From assembly GCA_013368325.1 (NCBI GenBank), contig JAACJK010000116.1, positions 434,001 to 498,000 on the forward strand: 64,000 bases of DNA. Direction: 5' to 3'. Of the stretch, positions 1-9,315 are shown piece after piece. The stretch comes from Ephemerocybe angulata. Its lineage: Eukaryota; Basidiomycota; Agaricomycetes; Agaricales; Psathyrellaceae. The position numbers were made by a program, and so were the translations under genes. Every line of letters begins with the position of its first letter. Position 1 is the first letter of the stretch. The notes beneath the pieces were generated by a model. It ran no database searches, was not told the DNA's origin, and saw only the letters and a list, made by a program, of their open reading frames with translations.

Positions 1-403
1 TATACCACCAAAAATAAATACTCGACGTGCATGCAAGTTGTAAGATCGGATGAGAGATATTTTATATGACCTAGTATCTGAGCTCAGAATGCTTATCGGT
101 ACACACATGCGTTCAATATCTCTATATCTATGTCGCTTTCACAGTTAGCGCACAAGTAATAGCATTGCCATTGGGCAGCCCTTTCCCTCACTAGCGAAAG
201 ATCACGAAGTTCTGATGATTGGGTGCCAGATCCCATCTTCGATCGTCCAAATTGCAACTACTTCTTTCCTGTTTGCCGGGTTTGAACGCCACAAAGAAGA
301 CGCATACGGATATAGCCTTAAAAAGTCGCGTCTATATACCTCTGGCCTCAGACCCAGGCGCATCCCTTTGACCTCGGCAAGCGGTCGTACTCATCGTTCT
401 CGC

Positions 404-1241
404 ATGACTACCTTTAGCGACCGGCACCTTATGCCCTCCATCACTACAATGCCCACCGTCTACCCCGGCTGGAATCGCCCTCAGCTCTGCGACCTGCGCG
501 TTGGCGCCATCGAGTACATCGAGGTCCTCATCACCGATGCAGACGTTCACGCCTTCTGGCTCGCCTACCTCACACGGTGGTTCATCAACTACCCTTTGTA
601 TTTCCGGGTCGACTCAACTCCTGAATATCGCGCAAGGAAGGTTCGGTTGAAAGTCGCTGTAAGTCAATCGTACAAAGCTTGGCCTTTCTACTAACTACCC
701 TGCTAGGAAATCCGCTCCGCTTAGTGATCACCACGGGTTGACCCCGGGTCACGGCGCAGCAACCCGCACCCGCACCCGGGCCAACCCTACCCGCGGAACC
801 GCGGGTTTACCCGCCAAAATGAACCCAAAAACAGCCAAATCGGACGAGATTTGGCTGAGATATGGTTCATTTATGTCCTAGCACATAAATGGGCCATATC
901 TCGGCCAGTTCTCGTCCGATCTGGACGTTCTTGGGCTTGTTTTGTAGGGGACGGGTTGGGGAATGCCCACCCGCACCCGCACCCCACGGGGTACAACCCG
1001 CGAACCCGTGCGGGTCGCGCGACCCGTGGTGATCACTAGCTCCGCTGTCCGTCGTTTTGCTACGAGAGCAAACTCCGGCGGTGTTACACGACCAAGGACG
1101 ATTGTCATGTATAATCGCACCATTGAAAACCTCAGGTTCGAACTCCAATGCGAGTTGCAGACTCTCAGTGACCTTTCCGCCTACCTTGATCGCGCCATTC
1201 CTATTTCCCCTCGGTCTATGATTGAAATCATGTATAACTGA
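404..1241 (+). pseudogene. Unknown small gene split by a MITE
   Basis: No family recognised. Exon 1 (404-658, 85 codons if the ATG at 404 is used; an in-frame ATG at 449 is another choice) ends at a clean GTAAGT donor. The 48-bp intron 659-706 has a CTAAC branch-like site and ends in TAG. Exon 2 starts at 707 and is interrupted after five codons by the 317-bp element at 722-1038. The first element codon in this frame is TAG, so the product would stop there. After the element the same frame continues from 1039 to a TGA at 1239-1241. Removing the element and one 8-bp duplication joins the two parts in frame, so the insertion looks recent. The C-terminal part contains a short helix-like stretch around NLRFELQCELQTL. 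Confidence 0.6.
722..1038. mobile_element. hAT-type foldback MITE (317 bp)
   Basis: The element has perfect 17-bp terminal inverted repeats beginning TAGTGATCACCACGGGT, at 722-738 and 1022-1038. It is flanked by a perfect 8-bp direct repeat GCTCCGCT (714-721 and 1039-1046). An 8-bp duplication with a TAGTG-type terminus is the known pattern of the hAT superfamily. The interior is also largely self-complementary: the arm around 835-875 pairs with that around 885-935, flanked by GC-rich CCCGCACCC runs. The RNA or single strand would therefore fold as one long hairpin. No transposase is encoded, so it is non-autonomous. Confidence 0.85.
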
Positions 1242-1246
1242 GCTGC

Positions 1247-1929
1247 TTGTACCCTGTTCCTTCTAATTTACGTGCCGTTGTGCTTTTCGCTTTCATACAT
1301 AAGTCCCCGCGTCCCCCTGGTCTCCTCCATATCCCAGAAGTTCAGACATTGAGTCGTCGTGTCCCACACTCGATCTCCGCGGGCCTTTCTAGAAAATTAC
1401 GGGCTTGTGCCTGCTTCCTTCGCTCCGTGGTACTCGCTGGAGATTTTGGAGGCCGCAGAGAGTTAGTTTTGAAATTCCAGCGGGTGCGCGTGCTGAGTCG
1501 TTGACATCCAGTTGAAGTGCCGGATTTGGAGGGAAGCAAGATCGAGATGGGGCTTCTTGATGTGTCTGCTTCTGGTACTTGGAGCTCGGTGATACATTAT
1601 GAAACAACGGAGAAGGGCTCAGCCGCAGCCCTACTCGCCACGTCCGAGAGCCGAGAATCCCATACCCTAGCGGTTATTTGTGATATCCATGCATTAATCT
1701 TGAGGGTTATTACCGTGTTCCAAAATCGGAATACCGTCTCAACTGATCTGTGGACCTAAGAGAAGCATGGAGGCGGATAGACAGGTTTCCTCCTAGTTGC
1801 AGAGGTACCTCTGCTTCTGTAAATCCGTTTTCAAGCATCTCGTCTCAGAAAAGGGGTGAGTAGGCGATTGCAGCATATATAATGCCCTGGACGCACCGAG
1901 CACTCCCAGAACTCGCACACCGAGAGTCA
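1247..1929. other. Intergenic, no supported gene
   Basis: About 680 bp between the broken gene and the retrotransposon. Short ORFs exist on both strands but none shows a recognisable domain or a convincing exon structure. The right end contains the promoter-like TATATAA at 1876-1882, described separately. Confidence 0.5.
1876..1882 (+). promoter_or_regulatory. TATA box cut off from its gene
   Basis: TATATAA lies 53 bp before the left LTR. If the retrotransposon and one copy of its 5-bp duplication are removed, this box falls about 85 bp upstream of the ATG now at 8745. That is a normal basidiomycete TATA-to-ATG distance. The insertion would therefore have separated promoter and transcription start from the coding region. 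Confidence 0.5.
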
Positions 1930-1934
1930 TTCAC

Positions 1935-2484
1935 TGTGGCGAAGACGCCGGCTGATGTCGGACGAGCGACGAGCAGAGAGCAGAGAGCAGAGGAGCAGAG
2001 GTCGGACGAGCGACGAGCAGCGATGCAGATACAAGAGCTGTATAGTCAAAGGTAAATAAGATACAGGAAGTAGGAGCAAAGCGACTATGTACCTGTATAG
2101 TCAAAGAGATCAAGTGGGGAATAATGAACGAGTAGCTACGAGTATATATGTGTCCAGATGATCTCGAACGAAAATAGAACAATAGAATGATCCAAAGAAC
2201 AATAGAGTCCATATGAGTCGATATGACTAAAAGGCAGCGCGCGGGCAGTGCGCCTGAGAACAAAGGTGCGAACAAGGTGTGAACGTGCTGTGCACGAGAA
2301 TAAGAAGCATGAACGTGCTGTGCATGAAGTGAGGGGAAGGCTCAGAAGAGCGAAGGCAGTGTGAAGGTGTGCAAGGGTGTGCAAAGGTGTGCAAGAGTGT
2401 GCAGGAATGCGCACGAATGAATAGTAAAGGAAGAAATGAAAGGAAAAGAAGAGAAAATAGGTAGGCTGACCGGTGTTCACGACA
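1935..2484 (-). repeat. 3' LTR of the gypsy element
   Basis: 550 bp, TG...CA ends, the same sequence by eye as 8168-8717. On the minus strand it contains a TATATA box (2143-2148). About 30 nt downstream is the sequence ACTTGATCT (2115-2107), the likely start of R. The U3 part contains short GTGTGCAA-type repeats at 2366-2402. Confidence 0.93.
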
Positions 2485-2497
2485 TTACCCCCCTCCT
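2485..2497 (-). other. Polypurine tract
   Basis: On the element strand the purine run AGGAGGGGGGTAA lies directly before the 3' LTR. This is the expected position of the plus-strand DNA primer. Confidence 0.75.
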
Positions 2498-2518
2498 AGA
2501 ACTCATCGTCCTCGATGA

Positions 2519-5500
2519 CTATGGTCGGGGTGCTGTGGGGTGTCGAAGGTGGAACTCCGCGACGGCTTCAGCTGCATTCCCAAGGTTGGCAAGGGGTTCC
2601 CAAGAGTTCTCGCTGTCGTTGTAGCCCTTCCAGCTGATGAGGTATTCAACCCAGCGCTTTCGTCCACGCTTGACCTCCCTACTGTCCAGCACATCCTGAA
2701 CTTCAAACTCTGTCCCGTCTTCGAGTTCAACAGGCTCTGGTGGGGGAGGTAGGATGCCGTTGGTGTCGTTCCCTTTCCAGGGACTAAGCTTGTCGACGTG
2801 GAAGACAGGATGGAGGCGGGATAGAGACTGAGGGAGTGCGAGACGGTAGTCAAGGTCGCCGATCTTCTCAATGACCTTGTAGGGGCCGAGCTGGAAGTCC
2901 CCAAGCTTTCGAGTGGGCACCTTGATGTTGATGTTTTTGGCGCTGAGCCAGACGTAGTCGTCCACGGCGAAGGTGTGTGCTGTCCGTTTCCCAGCTTCAA
3001 AGGTCGTCTTCTGGCGGGCTTTCTCCATTCGTAAGGCTGCTTCAACATCCTTTCGGGTGTCTAGGAGGTCCTGAATGCGCTCATCGACACCGCGGACGCC
3101 AGTGGTAGCGCCGATGGGAATGTTGAAGTGAGGGGAGTAGCCGTAGATGACCTCGAAGGGGGAGCGATTGTGAGCAGAGTGAATGCGTGAGTTGATGACG
3201 AACTCAGCCATGGGGAGGTGTTGGTCCCAATCGTCTTGTCGTCGACTGACATAGAAGCGAAGGTGCTTCTCGACCTCCTGGTTTGCACGCTCGGTCTGGC
3301 CATTGGCCTGAGGGTGGTATGCTGTTGTGAGGTTGGATCCAATCCCGAGACGTTGGAGGAGGGTGCGCATGACGTTGGAGGCGAACTGGGGCCCTCGGTC
3401 GCTGATGAAACGAAGGGGCAAACCATGGAGGCGGAAGATCTCTCGGTAGTAGATGTCGACGACTCCTTCAGTCGAGATGGTGGAGGAACAGGGGAGTGCG
3501 TGGATCTGCTTGGTGAAGAAGTCGGTGAAGACGATGACTGCGTCGAAACCGTGGGCAGGTGGTAGCTGTGTGATGAGGTCAACTCCAACAGCCTCCCAAG
3601 GGCCTTCAGGGACGTCCATGGGCTGGGTGAGGGCACGAGGGTGTTGGGCATGCTTGCGTCGAGCACAGAGATCACAGCCTTCGACGTACTTCTTCACAAA
3701 AGCGCGCATCGTGGGCCACCAGTACAACCGCTCGATCCGTTCGAGGGTTGCATGGTTCCCAGGATGGCCTGAAGTCGGGTCATCGTGGCACTGCTTCACC
3801 ACCTCTCGCCGGAGCTCATCGTCTGCTGGGACGTATACCTTGCCTCTGAACCGTACTAACCCGTTCTCCTCTGTCCACTCTGTCAGCCCGTTGACGAGTT
3901 TCTGGGGTCCAAACTTGCGCAGCTTCTCTAGCCCTCCCAAGACCACAGATTCGCGTGCACTCGCACGACGAATTCGGTCCTCTAGGGGGTTGGTGAACTG
4001 GGAAGCAGCTGCGAGTTTGGCGAAGTGTTCAGGGCGGAGGACAGTGCGCTGGGTGTTGTCGTCAGAGTCTGAGACGTGATGGTGGGGCATGCGCGAGAGG
4101 GGGTCAGCTTGGGTGTTAGCGGCACCTGGGCGGTGTTCGAGACGGAAGTCGAAGCGCGAGAGGTACAGCGCCCATCTCGCCTGTCGTCGTGCCAGATCTT
4201 GGGCAGTGCGCCAGTACTTCAGGTTAGCATGATCAGTTACGATCCCGAAGGTGTCAGGGAGACCTTCCAGGAACGGGCGCCAATCTTTGAGGGCTTCGAT
4301 GATGGCTAGCATCTCCCGGTCATAGATCTCGTAGTTTCGCTGAGCTGGGTCCATAGACGCTGATCGGAAGGCGACAGGATGCCAGGCGCCATCAGCGGCT
4401 TGCTGAAGAAGGGCACCTCCGGTGGCAAAGCCAGAGGCGTCGACTTCGATGCGAGTAGGGCGGTCAGGATCCCAGAGGGCGAGGACAGGGGCCGAGATGA
4501 AGGCGTCACGGAGGGTTTCGAAAGCTTGCTGACGCTCATCAGTCCATTCGAACAGGGTGTTCTTCTTGGTGAGGTCATGGAGGGGGCGGGCGACTTTGGA
4601 GAAGTCCTTGATGAAGCGGCGGTAGAAGTTGGCAAAGCCCAGGAATCCTCGGACTTCACGGACGTTGCGCGGTACGGGCCAGTCACGGACGGCTTGGACC
4701 TTGGCAGGGTCCATGCTCACCTCTCCCTCTCGGATAACCATGCCCAGATACTCGATCTCCTCCTTCTCGAACTCACACTTCTCAGGACGCAGGTAGAGGT
4801 CGTGCTGTCGCAGGCGACGAAGGACTTCGTGGGTGATGCGGCGGTGTTCTTCCAGGTCCATGGTGAAGATGAGGATGTCGTCGAGGTAGACCGCCACTTT
4901 GCCAGAGGCGACCAGATCTGAGAAGATCGAGTTCATGAGGCCCTGGAACGTGGCAGGTGAGTTGGTTAGACCGAAAAACATGACTTTGGGTTCGAAGAGG
5001 CCTCGGCTAGTAGCGAACGCAGCTTTCCATTCATCTCCCTCCTTTATGCGGACATTGTTGTATCCCCAGCGGACGTCAAACTTGGTGAAGTACTTGGCAC
5101 CTCGGAGACGGCTGATGATATCGGCGACGAGAGGGAGCGGGTAGCGGTTCTTGATGGTGTACTCATTGAGACGGCGATAGTCCTGGATGAAGCGGAGTGT
5201 TCCGTCCTTCTTCTTGATGAAGAAGACCGGGGAGGAGATGGGCGACTTAGAGGGCTGGATGTATCCTTTGGCGAGATTCTCCTGGAGGAACGTATCGAGT
5301 ATGGCCTGTTCGTCTAGGGACATGGGGTAGATCTTGGTGCGGATGTTGGCTGGGGCACCAGGTGTGAGCTCGATGGCGTGATCCCAGTCCTTGTGGCTTG
5401 GCAGGCGAGTAGACTCTTGTTCAGAAAAGACGGCGGCGTGTTCTCGGTAGTGGGCAGGGATGATCTCATCGAGGGTTCTCTCCGGTTTACCTTTCTTCGC

Positions 5501-6439
5501 GTCCTCAGCGATCTTCTGGGAATACGTGAAGCCAGCTGAACACCACAGTTCCTCATCCGTGCGCTCGATGATACCGGCTCGAAGCCAGCGGCGTCGAGTA
5601 GTTCGGTTAGCACGGATTCGGCAGAAGGGGGTTTCGGGCTTCTCTTCCACAGGAGGGGGCGACGACGGTGGGGCAGGTTCAGGAGTTGGAGAGTTGGGGA
5701 GCGTGGGCCAAGAGGCATAGATCTCTTCCAGAATCGCTCCATCAGAGGGTTCCCCTAAGTCCAAACACGGATGTCTTTCCTCCGGCACCTCCTCTACCGA
5801 GGCGCGGGGATGACGGCGTGAGGGTAGGAGCTCTGGAACGGATGTGATGGGGTCTGGGGGTGCACTCGAGGCATAGATCTCTTCCAGGATGGATCCGTTG
5901 GACGGTTCCCCCAGAGCATGGCTCGGGTTCGGGTCCTCCGGAACATCCTCGATGGTGGCTCGGGGGTTGATGCGCACGATACCCTTTGTCCAGTCAATCT
6001 CTGGGTTAACCTGGCGAAGCCAGGGGAGTCCCAGGATGATGTTCTCGCCTCCTAGGTCGGTGACAAGAAAATCCGTCCAGCGGTTATGGGGTCCGACCGT
6101 GAGGTGAAGACGTGCGAAGTGGGTGATGTCCCCGGCGGTGTTTGGGGAGCCATCAATGTTGCGAAGGAGGATAGGGTGACGGAGTGGGAAGGTTGTGATG
6201 TGATGCTTTAGGACAAAGGGGTGGTCAAGAAAGAGGGCGGTAGCCCCACAATCTATCATGGCTGCTGAGCTAGTGCTCCTGTTGCGACCTCTCAACGTCG
6301 TTCGTACTCGGAAATGGTCTGAAGTGGGATCGATTTCACGAATAGAACTAATAGTACATGATGAGATGGAGTCGTAGGAGGAGGTGGAACACATAGCGAT
6401 GGGTACGCGTGCGGCAGCACGGACGGGCACCCGCTTCAA
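2519..6439 (-). CDS. pol: Retrotransposon pol polyprotein
   Basis: About 1306 codons without a stop. In order: a retropepsin-like protease with DCGA in place of the usual D-S/T-G-A (about residues 62-65); reverse transcriptase with the YLDD catalytic box; RNase H starting near IEVDAS; integrase with an HHCC zinc domain (HPGNH...CDLCARR), D,D,E core residues (VGVDL, SDRGPQF, a conserved E in NGQTERANQE); and a C-terminal chromodomain (VEYLISWKGY). The frame starts with no ATG of its own at the gag end and lies -1 relative to gag. Pol is therefore probably made by frameshifting at the T-run just before the gag stop. The Cys in the protease motif is unusual but seen in some fungal elements. Confidence 0.93.
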   Translation of the reverse strand: MKRVPVRAAARVPIAMCSTSSYDSISSCTISSIREIDPTSDHFRVRTTLRGRNRSTSSAAMIDCGATALFLDHPFVLKHHITTFPLRHPILLRNIDGSPNTAGDITHFARLHLTVGPHNRWTDFLVTDLGGENIILGLPWLRQVNPEIDWTKGIVRINPRATIEDVPEDPNPSHALGEPSNGSILEEIYASSAPPDPITSVPELLPSRRHPRASVEEVPEERHPCLDLGEPSDGAILEEIYASWPTLPNSPTPEPAPPSSPPPVEEKPETPFCRIRANRTTRRRWLRAGIIERTDEELWCSAGFTYSQKIAEDAKKGKPERTLDEIIPAHYREHAAVFSEQESTRLPSHKDWDHAIELTPGAPANIRTKIYPMSLDEQAILDTFLQENLAKGYIQPSKSPISSPVFFIKKKDGTLRFIQDYRRLNEYTIKNRYPLPLVADIISRLRGAKYFTKFDVRWGYNNVRIKEGDEWKAAFATSRGLFEPKVMFFGLTNSPATFQGLMNSIFSDLVASGKVAVYLDDILIFTMDLEEHRRITHEVLRRLRQHDLYLRPEKCEFEKEEIEYLGMVIREGEVSMDPAKVQAVRDWPVPRNVREVRGFLGFANFYRRFIKDFSKVARPLHDLTKKNTLFEWTDERQQAFETLRDAFISAPVLALWDPDRPTRIEVDASGFATGGALLQQAADGAWHPVAFRSASMDPAQRNYEIYDREMLAIIEALKDWRPFLEGLPDTFGIVTDHANLKYWRTAQDLARRQARWALYLSRFDFRLEHRPGAANTQADPLSRMPHHHVSDSDDNTQRTVLRPEHFAKLAAASQFTNPLEDRIRRASARESVVLGGLEKLRKFGPQKLVNGLTEWTEENGLVRFRGKVYVPADDELRREVVKQCHDDPTSGHPGNHATLERIERLYWWPTMRAFVKKYVEGCDLCARRKHAQHPRALTQPMDVPEGPWEAVGVDLITQLPPAHGFDAVIVFTDFFTKQIHALPCSSTISTEGVVDIYYREIFRLHGLPLRFISDRGPQFASNVMRTLLQRLGIGSNLTTAYHPQANGQTERANQEVEKHLRFYVSRRQDDWDQHLPMAEFVINSRIHSAHNRSPFEVIYGYSPHFNIPIGATTGVRGVDERIQDLLDTRKDVEAALRMEKARQKTTFEAGKRTAHTFAVDDYVWLSAKNINIKVPTRKLGDFQLGPYKVIEKIGDLDYRLALPQSLSRLHPVFHVDKLSPWKGNDTNGILPPPPEPVELEDGTEFEVQDVLDSREVKRGRKRWVEYLISWKGYNDSENSWEPLANLGNAAEAVAEFHLRHPTAPRP

Positions 6440-7719
6440 AAACCTGGCTTGTCGTTGGCGAGGAGCCCAAAGAGACGGTTCTGCTCGGCGAGGGCAGCCT
6501 CTAGGCGTGCAAACCTAGGGTCCTCGGGCGTCGTCGAAGGGGCGGGGGATGAGACGTTGGGGGCAGAGGTCTCGCCTGGGAAGAGGGTGAAGGGGGTGTC
6601 GCTGGTCGTGGCAGCTGCCTTCTGGGAGCGTCGGGCTCCTCGGCCTTTCTCGTTGCCTAGGTACTTGTCCTGGCAGACGGCCTCGATGTGCCCGATGCGG
6701 GCGCAGTATCCACACTTGGTGGCCTCGTGTCCTCCTGCCGACTTCAGGTGGGCCTTGGAGCCACACCCGTAGCAGCGACCTCGCATGAGCTTGGTGAAGT
6801 CTTCACGGGTGCGAGCCGTCGAGCTTCGACTAGCGTCGACATCCATGGCGTAGGGGTCGCGAGCGGCAGTGGGAGGGGAGTAGGCAGTGGAACCCTTGGT
6901 ACGAGGGCCTTCTGCCATGCTGTCACGCATGTGGAAGTCAACCTTGACGGCGAGCTGGACAAGCTCCTCGAAGGTGGCGGGTGCTTTGGCGAAGGAGGCC
7001 ATGGTCAACCAGGCACGGGCGTCCTTGGAGAGGCCCTGCTTGAAGCGATGGCCAAGGTCCGACTCGGAGTAGTCCGTGCGTCCGGAGACCTCCTGGAAGC
7101 GCGCTGCGTACTGCGCAACCGTCTTGTTGCCCTGGGTGATGGACTCGAGTTCCCTCTGGGCTTCGGCGTTGTCGTCCGAGGCCATGAAGCGGGCCTTGAA
7201 GGCCTTGACGAACTCGTCCCACGATCCGCCGAAGGGGAAAGGGGTGACGGGGACAGCGGTCTGGCTGGCTGCGGTAGCGGCTGCAGCGGCGGCTTGGGTG
7301 GTGGCATGGGCCTCGATGTCTTGGAGGTAGCGGACGGCCCATATCGCGGCTTCCCCCTGCAGGAGCGAGAGGGCATGGATGATCCACTGCTCGGGAGCGA
7401 TCTCGTGGAAGCCGGTGGTAGTGTTGAGCTTGTTGAGGGGAGCTTCCTTCGATCGGGCCCACATGGTGTAGTACTGGAGGAATCGCCGGGCGTCGGCGGA
7501 ACCTCCCTTGAAAGGCTCCGGGCGAGCCATACTGGAACCGGTGGACACGTTGACAGCCCCAACCTGGGTGGTGGAGTGGACAGGAGGAGGTGCAGGTGCA
7601 GGGGCAGTCTGGGTTGCTTGGGTTTGAGCTGCGGCCAGTTCGGTCAGCTGCTCGTTGGTCTTCGTCTGGGCTTCTATGAGCCTCGTGAAGAGGGCTTCGA
7701 GACGCGCGTTGTCAGACAT
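6436..7719 (-). CDS. gag: Retrotransposon gag protein
   Basis: A 427-aa protein with the retrotransposon gag (capsid) region around residues 90-270, an Ala/Pro-rich linker near the N-terminus and a C-terminal Cys/His nucleic-acid-binding segment (CYGCGSKAHL followed by CGYCARIGH and a further C). The second knuckle fits the CCHC pattern. The stop codon TGA (6438-6436) follows five T residues (6442-6438 counting the T of the stop). A Phe-tRNA could slip back one base there into the pol frame. The leader between LTR and ATG (7720-8167) carries the primer-binding site and no long ORF. Confidence 0.92.
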   Translation of the reverse strand: MSDNARLEALFTRLIEAQTKTNEQLTELAAAQTQATQTAPAPAPPPVHSTTQVGAVNVSTGSSMARPEPFKGGSADARRFLQYYTMWARSKEAPLNKLNTTTGFHEIAPEQWIIHALSLLQGEAAIWAVRYLQDIEAHATTQAAAAAATAASQTAVPVTPFPFGGSWDEFVKAFKARFMASDDNAEAQRELESITQGNKTVAQYAARFQEVSGRTDYSESDLGHRFKQGLSKDARAWLTMASFAKAPATFEELVQLAVKVDFHMRDSMAEGPRTKGSTAYSPPTAARDPYAMDVDASRSSTARTREDFTKLMRGRCYGCGSKAHLKSAGGHEATKCGYCARIGHIEAVCQDKYLGNEKGRGARRSQKAAATTSDTPFTLFPGETSAPNVSSPAPSTTPEDPRFARLEAALAEQNRLFGLLANDKPGF

Positions 7720-8156
7720 GGTAGGAGGTGGACTTGGGTAGTCAGGGAGCTTTGGAGAGTACGGCGGCGGTGGTGATGATGGGGGTGGGACGCGACTAGG
7801 CGGGCTGGTAGGGTGCAGGTACTGTGGGACTAGTGGTAGGACTAGTTCTCCACGAAGGCCAGAGAGGTAGAAGCCTGGGATAGAATCCTGGGTTTCCTTA
7901 GCGTGGGGGCAGGGTTGTTCTGCGCAGTCGGTGTAGACAGTTGCGCCGTCCCGGTCGATGTACCAGTAGACTGAGGACCAGACTGGATCAGTGGTGGATC
8001 GGAGGTAGGCGGAGTCGATCTGTAGGCCGTGAAGGTACGGTTCACAGCTGTCCGGTTCAGAGCCGTCCGAGGTTGCAGGTGAGGGGGAACGGGTGGGCGC
8101 GATGGTGCCGGCTAGCAGGGGCTGCGAGGACGATGGACGTCGGCGCAGTTGGGAGG

Positions 8157-8167
8157 ACTTGATCTAA
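8157..8167 (-). other. Primer-binding site, probable self-priming type
   Basis: On the element strand the 5' LTR is followed by TTAGATCAAGT. This does not start with the TGG expected for tRNA priming. Nine bases (AGATCAAGT) are complementary to ACTTGATCT inside the LTR, which lies about 30 nt downstream of the LTR TATA box and so at the predicted 5' end of the RNA. This is the arrangement known from Tf1, where the RNA 5' end folds back and primes reverse transcription. Confidence 0.6.
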
Positions 8168-8717
8168 TGTGGCGAAGACGCCGGCTGATGTCGGACGAGC
8201 GACGAGCAGAGAGCAGAGAGCAGAGGAGCAGAGGTCGGACGAGCGACGAGCAGCGATGCAGATACAAGAGCTGTATAGTCAAAGGTAAATAAGATACAGG
8301 AAGTAGGAGCAAAGCGACTATGTACCTGTATAGTCAAAGAGATCAAGTGGGGAATAATGAACGAGTAGCTACGAGTATATATGTGTCCAGATGATCTCGA
8401 ACGAAAATAGAACAATAGAATGATCCAAAGAACAATAGAGTCCATATGAGTCGATATGACTAAAAGGCAGCGCGCGGGCAGTGCGCCTGAGAACAAAGGT
8501 GCGAACAAGGTGTGAACGTGCTGTGCACGAGAATAAGAAGCATGAACGTGCTGTGCATGAAGTGAGGGGAAGGCTCAGAAGAGCGAAGGCAGTGTGAAGG
8601 TGTGCAAGGGTGTGCAAAGGTGTGCAAGAGTGTGCAGGAATGCGCACGAATGAATAGTAAAGGAAGAAATGAAAGGAAAAGAAGAGAAAATAGGTAGGCT
8701 GACCGGTGTTCACGACA
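8168..8717 (-). repeat. 5' LTR of the gypsy element
   Basis: 550 bp, the same sequence by eye as the copy at 1935-2484. Element promoter: TATATA at 8376-8381 (read on the minus strand), predicted RNA 5' end near 8348. Confidence 0.93.
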
Positions 8718-8744
8718 TTCACCTCTTTATTAGCCCATAACATC

Positions 8745-9297
8745 ATGTCGCAATACTCTTACTGGGTATGTCGCTCCTCCCTCGCCTTCTTCATCCCCGA
8801 GCACACCTAACCTTAATTAGGATGACGACAGCGACGAAGAGAGTCCCTACCCTGCATTCAACCTGCAGAAGGAAGCGTTCCTGAAGCGGAAGATCAAGCT
8901 CTATGCTGCCGAGCTTGACGCAGGGCGCGGGGAGGAGTTTCTCAAGCCATTTGTTCAAGAATGGGTCTTGAAGCGTTGGAGGCCCTCAGGTGAGGGCGCG
9001 ACTAGCGACGAAAAATATCAGCAGAAGATCGACGCCGAAATGGAGGTACGTACACGTCTATTTACAGTTGACTCCCCGTTTGCTGACAGGCGCTTAAAGA
9101 GAGTTCGCTTCGAAATGAACAGGCGCGCTAACAAGATCATCAAGAAGAAGAGGGAGGAAGAGGCGGTTGAGACTGCAATCAAGTTCTGTGAAGCGTACAA
9201 GGAGTGGCTCAGGATGCATGACTCTTTCTCGTGCACTACTCCATCGTGCATGATTTGCTCGCAGAAGGATGATCTATTTGGTAGTCGCTATCTCTGA
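8745..9297 (+). CDS. Small acidic/basic protein beside the KDZ gene
   Basis: Exon 1 (8745-8765) encodes MSQYSYW and ends at a GTATGT donor. The 55-bp intron 8766-8820 ends CCTTAATTAG after a CTAAC-like branch site. Exon 2 begins DDDSDEE and runs to the TGA at 9295-9297. It may contain a further in-frame 54-bp intron starting at the GTACGT at 9046. The more obvious CAG acceptor there would shift into a stop, so the 3' structure is uncertain. The protein is highly charged (repeated KKKREEE) with a C-terminal CTTPSCMIC cysteine pair. Family not recognised. Its coding start lies only 22 bp beyond the right target duplication of the retrotransposon. It converges with the gene at 9316-10076, 18 bp apart. 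Confidence 0.55.
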
Positions 9298-9315
9298 GTC
9301 TGAACTACTATCTTA

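Larger units (their letters stand above)
1935..8717 (-). mobile_element. Complete Ty3/gypsy chromovirus retrotransposon
   Basis: A full-length LTR element of 6783 bp, read on the minus strand: 5' LTR 8168-8717, leader 7720-8167, gag, pol, polypurine tract 2485-2497, 3' LTR 1935-2484. The LTRs begin TG and end CA, are both 550 bp and I found no difference between them. The target duplication is TTCAC (1930-1934 and 8718-8722). gag and pol are uninterrupted and the pol C-terminus carries a chromodomain, which places it among chromoviruses. Identical LTRs and intact frames suggest a very recent insertion and possibly an active element. Confidence 0.95.

Noticed and set aside
2136..2480. ORFs inside both LTRs (about 114-125 codons)
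   Set aside because: They are in the LTR U3 part, rich in Ser/Leu/His by composition, and end at the LTR borders. LTR function explains the sequence.
6688..7776. Plus-strand ORF of 362 codons
   Set aside because: Antisense of gag. Its Gly/Leu/Val composition follows from the gag codon usage, and the gag capsid and zinc-knuckle reading is convincing.
9046..9089. 44-bp intron with GTACGT and GACAG in the gene at 8745
   Set aside because: Using it puts a stop after 13 codons. An in-frame 54-bp variant or read-through keeps the charged C-terminal part and CxxxxC pair, so I left the structure open.
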